Below are positions 20,141-29,600 of a DNA stretch of 64,000 bases, in pieces. The notes beneath the pieces were generated by a model that searched no databases, was not told the DNA's origin, and saw only the letters and a list, made by a program, of their open reading frames with translations. The stretch lies in the NCBI GenBank assembly GCA_002256345.1, contig NKIY01000001.1, positions 822,194 through 886,193 on the forward strand, read 5' to 3'. The translations under genes were made by a program, and so were the position numbers. The DNA comes from Bradyrhizobiaceae bacterium PARB1. GTDB taxonomy: Bacteria > Pseudomonadota > Alphaproteobacteria > Rhizobiales > Xanthobacteraceae. Numbering within the stretch: the stretch's first letter is position 1; the number at the start of each line of letters is the position of its first letter.

Positions 20141-20368
20141 TCAGCGATCGCCGAGGTAGGTTTGGATCACCTTCAACGCCCCCTCCGGCTCATCGAACTT
20201 GTCGGCGGCGAAACTCTTCATCGGGCTCCAATGGGGCCCGTGCGTCGTGATCCCGAACTTGCCATCCTCGCCGCGGCGAACGCGCCCGATGATCTCATTT
20301 CTCTCGGTCCATACGAGCAACCAGGTCTCCGGTAATTCGTTGTGCGGATGCAGTTCGATGGTGGCCAT
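20141..20368 (-). CDS. Small conserved hypothetical protein
   Basis: 75 residues, soluble: TIELHPHNELPETWLLVWTE, RVRRGEDGKFGITTHGPHWS, ALKVIQTYLGDR. No catalytic motif or family name. The evidence for a real gene is its composition and a stress-type promoter (GGAAC-N16-GTTT on the minus strand, 20423-20399) placed 31 bases upstream. Confidence 0.6.
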   Translation of the reverse strand: MATIELHPHNELPETWLLVWTERNEIIGRVRRGEDGKFGITTHGPHWSPMKSFAADKFDEPEGALKVIQTYLGDR

Positions 20369-20398
20369 GACCCTCGTCCGAAGGAAGCGATACTCGAC

Positions 20399-20423
20399 AA
20401 ACGGGATTGTGCGTCTATGTTCC
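20399..20423 (-). promoter_or_regulatory. EcfG-type promoter, GGAAC-N16-GTTT
   Basis: Minus strand: GGAAC 20423-20419, 16 bases, GTTT 20402-20399, aimed at the 75-residue gene (ATG 20368). It is divergent from the next promoter, with only 8 bases between the two GGAAC boxes. Confidence 0.55.
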
Positions 20424-21588
20424 GGATTGTCGGAACAAGCGGCGTGTTGCGGACTTCAAAGCGCAGCAACGCGAGGAAGACGCCATTCCATCTCCAGCCA
20501 GCCGATCGATCGAGGACATCTTCGTTTTCGCCGCGAAAGCCGCGCAGCGGGCCACAAAAACCGACGGCGATGCAGATATTGCGCCCGAGATCTGGGACGA
20601 TTTCCATTCTAGCGGTTTGGCCGTAAGCCCGTTGCCGGAGGAGTTGGGCGGCGCTTCTCTTTGGGATCCGCGTCACGGCGAACGCCTTTGCGAGGTCCTG
20701 CGGGCGCTCGGCGGGGCGGACCTGTCGATCGCCCGGCTCTACGAGGGCCATCTCAACGCCATCGGCTTGGTGTGTCGCTACGGGTCGCGAGAGCAGATCG
20801 AGGACTTGGCAGCGCATGTGGCTGCCGGAGCGCTTTCGGCAGTCTGGGGAGCCGACGACGCGGAGGCACTCACGATCGTCTCCGGCGAAGGCGGCGAGGT
20901 CCTGAAAGGACGTAAGATACTCGCTTCGGGAGCGGGTTTCGTCACGCGTCCTCTAGTCACCGCTGGGGGCGCTCTTGGGCAGCAGATGTGCCTTCTGGAT
21001 CTCGAGCCCGGATATGTTCACGACATCTCAGGCTGGCGGGCGCAGGGAATGCGTGCCACGGCAACGGGGACGGTGCAATTCACCGGGCGCCGTGTCGGCG
21101 AGCGGGAAATCGTCGGCGCTCCCGGTGACTTCATGCGGCAACCGCATTTTTCCGGCGGAGCCTGGCGGTTCTGCGCGGCGCATGTCGGCGCGACGGAACG
21201 TCTGGTCGATCTGTTCAGGGACCATCTGCGGTCCTCCGGAAGGGGCGAGGATGCCTATCAGCTTGAGCGGCTTGCCGGCTGCGTGGCGGATGCGACGACC
21301 GCGCGTCTTTGGGTAGAGGAGGCTGCACGGCGGCTTGCCTCCGACATCGATGCCGAAGGCATCGTTGCTTTCGCAAACATCACCCGAATGGTCGTCGAAA
21401 GATCCGCCTTGAACGTCATCGAACGGGTCCAAAGGGGCGTCGGCCTTCGCGCTTTCGTGCGGCCGAACGACGTGGAGCGCGTATGCAGGGACTTGGCGAC
21501 CTACTTGCGACAGCCCGTGCCTGACCTGGCCATGAGCGACGGCGCGCGCGCCTTTCTCACCTCGGTGACTCCGGTAGGGGAATTCTGA
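20407..21588 (+). CDS. Acyl-CoA dehydrogenase-like protein of a PIG-L/GT2 cluster
   Basis: Acyl-CoA dehydrogenase fold: LAVSPLPEELGGASLWDP, AVWGADDAEALTIV, LKGRKILASGAGFVTRPLV, WRAQGMRATATGTVQFTGR. The usual catalytic glutamate context is not recognisable, so catalysis is uncertain. The start is unresolved: the formal TTG 20407 lies before the predicted transcript start, and no ATG or GTG follows early; AGGAAG with an ATT codon at 20485 is one option. The stop overlaps the deacetylase ATG by one base, so it is the first gene of a coupled three-gene unit. Confidence 0.75.
   Translation: MCVYVPDCRNKRRVADFKAQQREEDAIPSPASRSIEDIFVFAAKAAQRATKTDGDADIAPEIWDDFHSSGLAVSPLPEELGGASLWDPRHGERLCEVLRALGGADLSIARLYEGHLNAIGLVCRYGSREQIEDLAAHVAAGALSAVWGADDAEALTIVSGEGGEVLKGRKILASGAGFVTRPLVTAGGALGQQMCLLDLEPGYVHDISGWRAQGMRATATGTVQFTGRRVGEREIVGAPGDFMRQPHFSGGAWRFCAAHVGATERLVDLFRDHLRSSGRGEDAYQLERLAGCVADATTARLWVEEAARRLASDIDAEGIVAFANITRMVVERSALNVIERVQRGVGLRAFVRPNDVERVCRDLATYLRQPVPDLAMSDGARAFLTSVTPVGEF
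20432..20456 (+). promoter_or_regulatory. EcfG-type promoter, GGAAC-N16-ACTT
   Basis: GGAAC 20432-20436, 16 bases, ACTT 20453-20456, aimed at the acyl-CoA dehydrogenase/PIG-L/methyltransferase genes. If used, the message would begin near 20465, downstream of the formal TTG start of that gene. Confidence 0.5.
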
Positions 21589-22325
21589 TGAAAATCGCGC
21601 AATATCTGGAGGCGGCACGGAGACTACCAATCATCAGTCGGGAAGAGTTGACTGGCGACGCACCGTTCGTGATCCTATCGCCGCATCCGGACGACGAGAC
21701 GCTTGGCCTGGGTGGGCTGATAGCGCAGGCTCGCTCGGCAGGCCAGGAAGTCCATGTGGTGGTCCTGACCGACGGGGCAGGGTCACATCCCAATTCGATC
21801 GAATATCCGCCAGAGAAGCTGATCGATCTTCGCAAAGCCGAAGTCCGCGCTGCCGGAGAGATACTCGGCATGGACCAGGCTTGCGTCCACCACCTCGACC
21901 TGCCCGACACGAAAGCTCCCTCCGAAGGGCCGGCGTTCGATGAGGCGGTCAGGTTCGTGTCCGAGCTCCTCAGCAGGACAGGTGCGAAGAACCTCTTCGT
22001 TACTTGGGATCAGGACCCTCATTGCGACCACAAGGCCGCAGCCGCCCTCGCCGCCAGCGTTCTGAACGATAACCCTGTCGTCCATCTTTGGGCCTATCCC
22101 ATCTGGGGATGGCATTTGGATACGGAGGAGCATCTACCTGGAGAGCCTCGGGGGTACCGTGTGCATATCCGATCCGAGCTTACGATAAAGCAAAAGGCCA
22201 TCGCCGCCCATGCGTCGCAGATGTCCAGCCTGATCGGAGACGACCCGACGGGCTTTAGATTCACTGCCGAGACGCTCGCGCCATTCACGACCGACTATGA
22301 ATACGTTTTCGAGATCCCGGCATGA
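21588..22325 (+). CDS. PIG-L/LmbE family deacetylase
   Basis: 245 residues. The zinc-site motif FVILSPHPDDETLGLGGLIA (about 27-46) and the later DPHCDHKAAAA histidine pair are diagnostic of LmbE-type N-acetylglucosaminyl deacetylases, which remove acetyl groups from sugar amines. Cytoplasmic. Start and stop overlap both neighbours (TGATG and ATGA), so it is made in step with the dehydrogenase-like protein and the methyltransferase. It likely acts on a glycosylated product of the convergent GT2. Confidence 0.9.
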   Translation: MKIAQYLEAARRLPIISREELTGDAPFVILSPHPDDETLGLGGLIAQARSAGQEVHVVVLTDGAGSHPNSIEYPPEKLIDLRKAEVRAAGEILGMDQACVHHLDLPDTKAPSEGPAFDEAVRFVSELLSRTGAKNLFVTWDQDPHCDHKAAAALAASVLNDNPVVHLWAYPIWGWHLDTEEHLPGEPRGYRVHIRSELTIKQKAIAAHASQMSSLIGDDPTGFRFTAETLAPFTTDYEYVFEIPA

Positions 22326-22897
22326 AGCGGCACACCGAAAGCCTGCCTGCCGAATACTTCGAAGGTCGCTATCGCGAGAATATCGATCCATGGGACTTCC
22401 GTAGCAGTGCTTACGAGCGCGAAAAATACGATGCGACGCTGGCCGCGCTTGGCAGCCGGACCTATCGGCATGTCTTGGAGGTCGGGTGCTCGATCGGGGT
22501 GTTGACGGGCAAGCTGGCGAAACGAAGCGAACGATTGCTGGCGATCGACGCTTCGCAGACTGCCATTGACGTGGCGCGTGAGGGTGCGTCGTCGAACGTG
22601 ACGCTTGAGAAACGTGTTCTGCCAGGGGATTTTCCTGGAGGCCATTTCGATCTGATCGTGCTTTCGGAAGTCCTGTACTATTTCACCGAAGCCGATCTCC
22701 GCGTGGTCGCGGATCTGTGCTGCACAGCGCTGGCGCCGGGCGGCGAGATGGTGCTGTGCCACTGGCTCGGGGAGACCGACTACCCGCTCACCGGCTGCCA
22801 GGCCAGCGACATCTTTGCCGACGCCGTGGCTATGCGAGCTCCGTCTCGCCGGATCCTTCGCGATCATGTCTACCGCTTGGAAACGTTGTCGTCGTAG
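22322..22897 (+). CDS. Class I SAM methyltransferase, NodS-like
   Basis: 191 residues. SAM-binding motif I is VLEVGCSIGVLTGKLA, followed by LLAIDASQTAIDVARE, FDLIVLSEVLYYF and LAPGGEMVLCHWLG. The opening EYFEGRYRENIDPWDFRSSA is the NodS/SAM small-methyltransferase start; NodS methylates an amino-sugar nitrogen, consistent with a deacetylase just upstream (deacetylate, then N-methylate). Its last 68 bases overlap the 3' end of the convergent GT2 gene. Confidence 0.85.
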   Translation: MKRHTESLPAEYFEGRYRENIDPWDFRSSAYEREKYDATLAALGSRTYRHVLEVGCSIGVLTGKLAKRSERLLAIDASQTAIDVAREGASSNVTLEKRVLPGDFPGGHFDLIVLSEVLYYFTEADLRVVADLCCTALAPGGEMVLCHWLGETDYPLTGCQASDIFADAVAMRAPSRRILRDHVYRLETLSS

Positions 22898-23993
22898 GGC
22901 TCTCCGTTCGGAGAGCTGCGAGGACCAAACGCGCGGCGGAAATCTCACGCGGAAGTTCGGAAGGCCGCAACGTGCGTCGCTCGCTCAACGCGGAGCTCGC
23001 TACCGAAATAGCCTCCCAAGCTTCGAGGAAGGTCGCTTCCTCCGCACGGAGACGGGGAATAAGGTAGGGTGGAATAGCGACCCGGGCGGAAAAGGTGTCG
23101 GCGTCAAAGTCACCCCTCCATGCTCTGCGGAAAAACGATCTGCAAAGAGCCCGCCGGGTCAAGTGCAACGCGGGCTCCAGATCTTCGTCGCAGGGAGCAT
23201 CGAGGTCGGTCAACCGGCGTTGCATCGTATCCGCCGCGCCGCCCGTCGCGCGGCCTGAAAGGCGGCAGGATGTCTGCACGGTCACATCCAGCGAATGCCT
23301 CACCTTGAAGCCAGCTTCTTCGAGCGACGCCGTCAGGGCCGCATCTTCACCTAGCGGCCGGGCGGGAAGCCCCCCTATCGCCCGGTACGCCTCGACCGTG
23401 ACTGCGAGGCTCGCGCCCGACGATACCCGGTGGTTCGGCCATGGATCGTGAGGCCGTGGATCGCAGCGCGCCACGATCTCGGCAACCAGCCTGAGATAGG
23501 TGTCTTCGAGGCGCCCTCTCTGCAAAAAGCCGCGCCCAAGCATCACGATCTCGGAAGGGGCTGCATCGACATAGCCCGCCACGCAGTCCACGCCCTTCGC
23601 CAGTTCGCAAAGATTGGAACAGACCCATGTCGGGCTGACGCAGGAGTCGGCATCCGTGGTCATGACGACCCTTCCATTGCCGAACTTTTTGAGACGATCG
23701 ATGGCCAGATCCATGGCGCGCTTGCGTGCCCATCCGGCGTTGGACATCTCGCGCGGGAGACATTCTTCGGCGACGACGACACGCTGCGGAAGAAGTCTGG
23801 CAATGCGTTCGGCGACGGCGACCGTGTCGTCCGTACAGTTGTTGGCGAAAACCAGTATCTCGAAAGCGTCTGCGGACAACGGAGACCCGTGCAGATCCCG
23901 CTGTACAGCGAGCGCGGCGAGGCATGCGCCGATTCGCTCGGCCTCGTTGCAGGCGGGGATGGCTATGCTGGCGAACGCAGAAACAGCGGCCAT
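22830..23993 (-). CDS. Family 2 glycosyltransferase
   Basis: 387 residues from ATG 23993; the frame is open to 24131, but the stress-type promoter at 24048-24024 would start the message near 24016, so the upstream starts are unlikely. ASIAIPACNEAERIGACLAA is the nucleotide-sugar entry, MTTDADSC the DxD region and PLGEDAALTASLEEAGFKVR the acceptor-site region. No membrane helices, so a soluble GT-A enzyme. It is convergent with, and overlaps, the methyltransferase, which suggests both strands belong to one cluster. Confidence 0.85.
   Translation of the reverse strand: MAAVSAFASIAIPACNEAERIGACLAALAVQRDLHGSPLSADAFEILVFANNCTDDTVAVAERIARLLPQRVVVAEECLPREMSNAGWARKRAMDLAIDRLKKFGNGRVVMTTDADSCVSPTWVCSNLCELAKGVDCVAGYVDAAPSEIVMLGRGFLQRGRLEDTYLRLVAEIVARCDPRPHDPWPNHRVSSGASLAVTVEAYRAIGGLPARPLGEDAALTASLEEAGFKVRHSLDVTVQTSCRLSGRATGGAADTMQRRLTDLDAPCDEDLEPALHLTRRALCRSFFRRAWRGDFDADTFSARVAIPPYLIPRLRAEEATFLEAWEAISVASSALSERRTLRPSELPREISAARLVLAALRTESPTTTTFPSGRHDREGSGETELA
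22899..22916. terminator. Hairpin at the convergent methyltransferase/GT2 junction
   Basis: GCTCTCC (22899-22905), loop GTTC, GGAGAGC (22910-22916), immediately after the methyltransferase stop and inside the GT2 3' coding end. Confidence 0.5.
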
Positions 23994-24023
23994 GGCTTGG
24001 AATATCCTTTCGATCGCGCTCCT

Positions 24024-24048
24024 AATGCCCCGCAACATGGCAGGTTCC
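24024..24048 (-). promoter_or_regulatory. EcfG-type promoter, GGAAC-N16-CATT
   Basis: Minus strand: GGAAC 24048-24044, 16 bases, CATT 24027-24024, aimed at the GT2 gene with about 20 bases of leader to ATG 23993. Confidence 0.65.
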
Positions 24049-24223
24049 GGTGAACCCGGCCGCGGAACAGGCGACGTCGTCGAGCAAAGAGGCGAACCGG
24101 CCGCAATCGAACGCGCTATTCGACGGCCCATATTCGACGAACATGAAGAGTTGGTCGTCTCAAATGAGACGTTCGACGGTTTCGGCAGGTTTATAGTTCG
24201 ACGAGGAAACGCGAGGATCGTTG

Positions 24224-24448
24224 ATGTCGAAACCGATCGTGAAAAGTTGGCGTCCGGAAGACGTCGCCCTGCTCCTCAAACTTGCGGCGAGCGGAGCCAC
24301 ATTGCTACGGGCCTCTGCGGCGCTAGGTCGCCCAATCGCTTCGGTGAGGAAAAAGGCTCATCAACTCGGAATGACGTTTCCGGGTGTCCGACAAGTCCGT
24401 GCGGCGCTGCGTGACACCGGCGCCATCGAGCGACCCCGCGTTCGGTAG
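24224..24448 (+). CDS. Small SANT/Myb-like protein (family member 1)
   Basis: 74 residues from ATG 24224. W-(x)2-EDVALLLKLAASGATLLRAS, AALGRPIASVRKKAHQLGM, GVRQVRAALR. The pattern of an early tryptophan, an acidic residue, Leu-rich helix 1, GAT helix 2 and a basic recognition-like helix matches SANT/Myb or GcrA-type DNA-binding helices. It is closely related to 48587-48802 and 44276-44488. Probably binds DNA; targets unknown. Confidence 0.7.
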   Translation: MSKPIVKSWRPEDVALLLKLAASGATLLRASAALGRPIASVRKKAHQLGMTFPGVRQVRAALRDTGAIERPRVR

Positions 24449-24482
24449 CAGCGCTGGAACGTAGCACCGGGCAAGACAGCCC

Positions 24483-25193
24483 TCAGGGGTCGAGTGGTTT
24501 CCGCAGATGCAGATAGGTCGGCTGAAACTGTCCGATATCTGACAATGTCTTCCAGTTGCGGATCGTGATGCGCCCATTCTGAAGATCGGCGGTGCCATTC
24601 GCTCTCAACTCTGCCAGAGATCTGTTGACGGTGGCCAACGACAGTCCCAACGTCTCCCCTAGTTGCCTGAGGCCGATCGGTGCGCTGCAATCGTGGCTGG
24701 TCGTCAGCCTGGCAGCCTTCGACCGATAAACCAACTCGCAGAAAAGATGGGCCATGCGCGCGGTTGGACCGCGGGAGCTGTTGTTCGTGATCGCTTCGCG
24801 GAAGATCGCGGCATCGATCAAGGTCTCGCGCCAAACGGCTCCCGCGAGCGACGATCGCCTCTCGAAGGCTGCAAAGAGGGCGGCGTGAGGAATCAAGCCC
24901 ACGACGGCAGGTCCGATTGCGCACACCGCGTGGTCCATCCGGTCTACGAAGAGCGCCTGGGTATCGGGAAGGTCGCCGGCTAGATGATAGGACAGATACT
25001 GGCGCCTCCCGTCCGGCAAGAGGTGATATCGCGCGACCAAACCCTCGAGTACGAGTGCGGAAGACGTGGGTCTGTCGCCCTGCCGTACGATATCGTCGTC
25101 AGGATCCAGCACTCGCGTCATCACGGGAAGCTTACGAAGTTCTGCGACATCACGGGCAGTCAGTCGAGAATGCTCGGACAGCTTCCTGATCAT
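24483..25193 (-). CDS. Crp/Fnr-family transcription regulator
   Basis: 236 residues. The N-terminal cyclic-nucleotide-type barrel (DDDIVRQGDRPTSSALVLEG, YHLAGDLPDTQALF) lacks Fnr cysteines; the C-terminal winged helix is LRQLGETLGLSLATVNRSLA. It resembles the rhizobial Crp-like regulators often found near stress genes. It is divergent from Mn catalase across 163 bases, which makes control of the catalase plausible, though no Crp-type half-sites are evident there. Confidence 0.85.
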   Translation of the reverse strand: MIRKLSEHSRLTARDVAELRKLPVMTRVLDPDDDIVRQGDRPTSSALVLEGLVARYHLLPDGRRQYLSYHLAGDLPDTQALFVDRMDHAVCAIGPAVVGLIPHAALFAAFERRSSLAGAVWRETLIDAAIFREAITNNSSRGPTARMAHLFCELVYRSKAARLTTSHDCSAPIGLRQLGETLGLSLATVNRSLAELRANGTADLQNGRITIRNWKTLSDIGQFQPTYLHLRKPLDP

Positions 25194-25300
25194 TAGTTCT
25201 GCGGGTCGAATGGATGCCTCCCTTACTGCTTCACGCGCCGCATTTTCCTGCTGGCACGGATCCTTGGATCAAGCGGCATCCAAATATAAGTGGGCGCGCA

Positions 25301-25325
25301 GGAACAGACCACTCAGGCGCAGGTT
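25301..25325 (+). promoter_or_regulatory. EcfG-type promoter, GGAAC-N16-GGTT
   Basis: GGAAC 25301-25305, 16 bases, GGTT 25322-25325, 31 bases before the Mn catalase ATG. Confidence 0.6.
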
Positions 25326-25356
25326 CAGAAGGCATCACAACCCAGGAGGTAGCACG

Positions 25357-26271
25357 ATGTTCCTTCGTGTCGACAAACTGCAGGCCGAGCTTCCGATTCC
25401 TAAGGCTCCGAACCCGAACGCGGGAGCCGCACTCCAGGAACTTCTCGGCGGCAAGTACGGCGAGATGTCCACGCTCAACAATTACATGTTCCAGAGCTTC
25501 AACTTTCGCAGCAAATCCAAGCTTCGTCCGTTCTACAGTCTCGTCGCGGCCATCACCGCTGAAGAGCTTGGGCACGTAGAACTCGTCAGCAACGGCGTCG
25601 CCATGTTGAACAACGGTCCCGGCGATCCGACCGAAGGTGTCGATCTCAGCGGCGCGCCGTTCGAGGACATGCAGGACATTCGGTTGGCGGCTTCGTTTGT
25701 GTCGGGTGCGGGCGGTGCGATGCCGATGAACAGTAACGGCGCGTCGTGGAACATGGATTTCGTGACGTCAAGCGGCAACGTAATCATGGACCTGCTGCAT
25801 AATTTTCATCTCGAATGCGGTGCCCGGCTTCACAAGCTTCGCGTCTACGAGACGATGACGGAGCCGACCGGGCGGGAAGTTTGTGGCTATCTCCTTGTCC
25901 GCGGCAGCGTCCACGCTCACGCATATGCCTTGGCCATCAAGAAGCTGACGGGCGTCGAGATCGAGAAGATGTTGCCCGCGCCGAAGATCAATCTCGACAA
26001 CATTCCGGAATGCCAGAAGTATCTGGCCGAAGGATCCCACCGTCGGCTCTACACCTTCAGCCCCAAGGACTACGTCGAGATGGCCGGGATTTGGGGCAAC
26101 GGCGAGATGGCGCTGCCGGGAGATCCGGTCGGCGATCTGGAAGTCGTCGAGGGGATGCCGGATGGCGCCAAGATTGCGGAGTTGGAAGGTACGCCGTCTG
26201 CCTTCGCTCCGGACTATGCGCCCGAAGAATTCTACGAAATCGCTTCGAAACTCTACAAGAAATCTCGTTGA
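25357..26271 (+). CDS. Manganese (non-haem) catalase
   Basis: 304 residues from ATG 25357 with AGGAGG upstream. The ferritin-like four-helix core carries the dimanganese ligands: an early Glu region (LLGGKYGEMSTLNNYMF), ITAEELGHVELV (Glu and His), FHLECGARLHKLRVYE and the VHAHAYALAI helix. It disproportionates hydrogen peroxide without haem. It has a stress-type promoter, and the same-strand genes that follow (H1-like, Mfd-like) suggest an oxidative-damage unit. Confidence 0.93.
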   Translation: MFLRVDKLQAELPIPKAPNPNAGAALQELLGGKYGEMSTLNNYMFQSFNFRSKSKLRPFYSLVAAITAEELGHVELVSNGVAMLNNGPGDPTEGVDLSGAPFEDMQDIRLAASFVSGAGGAMPMNSNGASWNMDFVTSSGNVIMDLLHNFHLECGARLHKLRVYETMTEPTGREVCGYLLVRGSVHAHAYALAIKKLTGVEIEKMLPAPKINLDNIPECQKYLAEGSHRRLYTFSPKDYVEMAGIWGNGEMALPGDPVGDLEVVEGMPDGAKIAELEGTPSAFAPDYAPEEFYEIASKLYKKSR

Positions 26272-26330
26272 TGGGTTGATGACATGGGCGGGGATGATGT
26301 CCCCGACCCTCTCTCGATTGGAGGTCTGGC

Positions 26331-26651
26331 GTGGCTAGAAGGACGAGTCTGGTTGGCAAGGCATTGCAAGGCCTCAAGGCTGCGGCAACAGGAGGAAGGG
26401 CAGCGACCGAACCTTCGGGAGCATCGGAGAAAGCCGTCGGGATTCCGGAAATCGCGGTGTTCTCCGAACTGCCGTTTGCCCAAGTCGGCGTGATCGGTGG
26501 AAAAGCGAACATCGTAGCCAATTCATCCGCCGCCCCCCGGAAAGCCAAGAAGAAGATAGCGCCGAAAAAGTCTTCCGCGCCGCCCAAAGCCAAGAAGGGC
26601 AGGAAGAAAACCGCCGTGAAGAAGGCCGTGAAACGGAAGAAGGCCACGTGA
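26331..26651 (+). CDS. Histone H1-like basic protein
   Basis: 106 residues from GTG 26331. The first 65 residues are mixed (LVGKALQGLKAAATGGRA, IAVFSELPFAQVGVIGGKAN); the last 40 are Lys/Ala/Pro-rich with KAKKKIAPKK and KKAVKRKK repeats like bacterial H1/HU-type tails. Probably a DNA-compacting protein. Its stop overlaps the start of the Mfd-like gene by four bases, so the two are coupled. Confidence 0.65.
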   Translation: MARRTSLVGKALQGLKAAATGGRAATEPSGASEKAVGIPEIAVFSELPFAQVGVIGGKANIVANSSAAPRKAKKKIAPKKSSAPPKAKKGRKKTAVKKAVKRKKAT

Positions 26652-29600
26652 GTTCCACACGCTCCGCGCGATCTAGATCGAAAAAGTCTTCTCCAGGGGA
26701 AGATGGACGATTTCCATCCAGATCAACGCCTCCGCTGCCATCGTCCGATTCCCCTCTGGGAATGACGGCACTCTATCTGCTCGACGTTTGGCGCACCGCG
26801 GGCCGCGCCGGGGTTATCTTCATCTGTCAAGACGAGCGCCGCGCGGAGCAATTGGGCGCTGTCGTTCACGAGTTCGAACCTAGCGCCGAGGTCATGGTAC
26901 TGCCGAGCCTCGGACCGTCGGCTTTCGATGATCTTGAACCGTCGCCTGAGATCGCCGGGCGGCGAAGTTCGGTCCTGCGGCGTCTGGCACAGGCTCAGGG
27001 CGCACTAGTCATCACAACCGTTCATGCTCTCGCAAGACGGGTGCCAAAGCCGGAGAACATGTTGACTTCCGCGCTGCACGTGTCGAACGGTGGGCCGTTC
27101 GTCGAGGACAAGGTGCGCAGCTTTCTGACCGGCAGCAAGTATCTGATCGATGAGCGGATCGAAGCGCCTGGCTCCGCGATATTTTTGGGCAACGCCGTCG
27201 AAATCTTCCCGGCAGGCGCGCTGGGTCCGGTGCGCATCGGCTACGACTCAGGCAGGGTCACCGACATTCACTTTTACGATCTGACGGATCAGAGAGATCT
27301 GGATGCGCTCGACGCGGTCGTAATCGACGTCGTCGATGAAACCAGTGCATGCGCGGCTGACGAACCCCAGGTCTCGGAAAAGCCTCGGATCGCGTCGACG
27401 GTTTTCGACTACTGCCCGTCTTGCGCACTTGTCGTTGATCACGGCGTGGAATCGATCGCAAAACGGTGGCTGAGCCGGGTCGGCGGCAACGAGGCGTCGT
27501 CCGTCATGTCCCTCGACAAATGGGAACAACGTCTTTCGCATCGCGACATCGTTATCCTGCCGGAGACATCTTCCGGGCCAGAGCCGCGAACGTTCTTCAA
27601 AGACGCTGCACCCACGAGATCCTTCCGAAGCTTCCTCAAGGAGCAGCACGATAGTGGTCGTCGGGTGATCTTCACGGCAGCATCGAAGCGAGATCTGCGG
27701 GCAATGGACCGACGGGCGGGGTTGACCAGCACCCTGTGCCCGGACTGGAAACAAGCGTCCGCGCAGGCGAAGCCCGAAGATCCCGCAGCGATGATCGCCG
27801 ACCTCGATAGCGGCTTCGGTGGGCCTGGAAGCGTGGTCGTCGTGGCGGCCGCCGATGTTCTCGGGAGCCGGGCGACGCATCAAGACATCATGAGGGTCGG
27901 TCGCCGACGGAGCATCGGCGATCGGGGACTGTCGCTAGGTGATGTCGTCATCCATATGGACCGCGGCATGGCCATTCTGCGGGACCTCGTTCCGTTGTCG
28001 GCGGCAGGCGTTCCGGACACGGAGATGGTTCGACTGCAATTCGCAGACGATGACCAGGTCTTGCTGCCATTATCGGACTTACGGTCGATCTGGCGTTATT
28101 CTTCGGATCCCGGTGGTGTTTCGCTCGACAAAGCTGATGGCTCGTCATGGCTGCAACGCCGATCGCAAGCCGAAAATGACATAGCGGCGACAGCCAGACA
28201 CATCACTGATCGCATGTCCGAACGTCGGCAGCGTCGCGTTGATCCTATCGTGCCGAAAGTCGCGGACTATGAGACTTTCGCGTCCGCCTTTACTTACATC
28301 CCTACGGTAGATCAGGCTTCGGCCATCACAGATGTCCTGAACGACCTAGCCGCCGACAGCCCGATGGACCGTCTGGTGTGTGGCGACGTCGGCTATGGCA
28401 AGACAGAGGTCGCGCTGCGAGCGGCCGCGGCGGCGGTGTTTGCGGGAAAGCAGGTAGCGTTGGCCGTCCCGACGACGGTGTTGGCGCGACAACATTTCGA
28501 GACCTTCCGCCGTCGCTTCGAGCCGTTCGGAGTGGAGGTGGGATTGCTGTCCCGCTTTACGACGGCCTCCGAAGCTCGGGCCATCAAGGCGAAGTTAGCG
28601 GATGGCTCGATGTCCGTCGTGATCGGAACTCATGCAGTGGCCGCCAAGGGCGTCAAATTCGACGATCTGGGCCTGCTGGTCGTCGACGAGGAGCAGCATT
28701 TCGGAAAGGCGCAAAAATCCAAACTCGAGGCTTTGGCTGAAGGTTTGAATTTGCTGACCATGACGGCCACTCCGATTCCGAGAACCTTAAATGAAGTGAG
28801 CGCAGGATTGCGGGCGCTCAGCATCATTGCGACCCCGCCCGTCAGACGCGTCGCGGTCGTGACTGTGGTCGAACCGTTTCATGAAGCCACCGTCGCCGCG
28901 GCGCTCCGCCGCGAACATCGGCGCCGTGGCCAATCCTTTGTTGTATGCCCGCGGATCGAGGACATTGCGCCGATGGCGCGGCGTCTCAAGGACACGGTGC
29001 CCGAATTGAAGGCCGTCGCGTTGCACGGCAAGATGCCGGCTGCCGATATCGATGCTGCGATGATGAGTTTTGCCGCAGGCGAGGCCGACATACTGCTCGC
29101 GACGAACATCATCGAAAGCGGCTTGGATCTCCCGCGCGCCAACACCATCGTCGTGTGGCGTCCGGACAAATTCGGCTTGGCGCAGCTGCATCAGTTGCGA
29201 GGCCGGGTGGGCCGCCGGAGTACGAGATCGTTCGCCCTCTTTCTCACCGACCCCGAAGGCAAGCCTTCGGGCGCGGCGGCCAAACGGTTGAACACGTTGA
29301 AGATGTTGCACGACCAAGGCGCCGGTTTTCTGGTGAGTGCGGGTGACATGGATATGCGGGGAGGTGGCGACTTCCTTTCGGACGAGCAGAGCGGACATAT
29401 TCAGCTTCTCGGGACCGAGTTGTCTCGTCATCTGTTGGATCGAGAGATGAGGCGGGCTGGTCCACCGCCGGTGGTCGAACGGCATCCGAAGGTCAATCTC
29501 GACATTCCGGCTTTCTTGCCGAGCTCTTACGTCAAGGATGCGGGCATCCGTTTGGAGCTTTATGCCCGCATCTTCCGCGCCGATGATGACGGTCAGTTGG

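Noticed and set aside
25253-25270. Sigma-54-like TGGCACG...TTGG before the catalase
   Set aside because: The distance between the GG and the second element is one base too long; the GGAAC box downstream is the better promoter.
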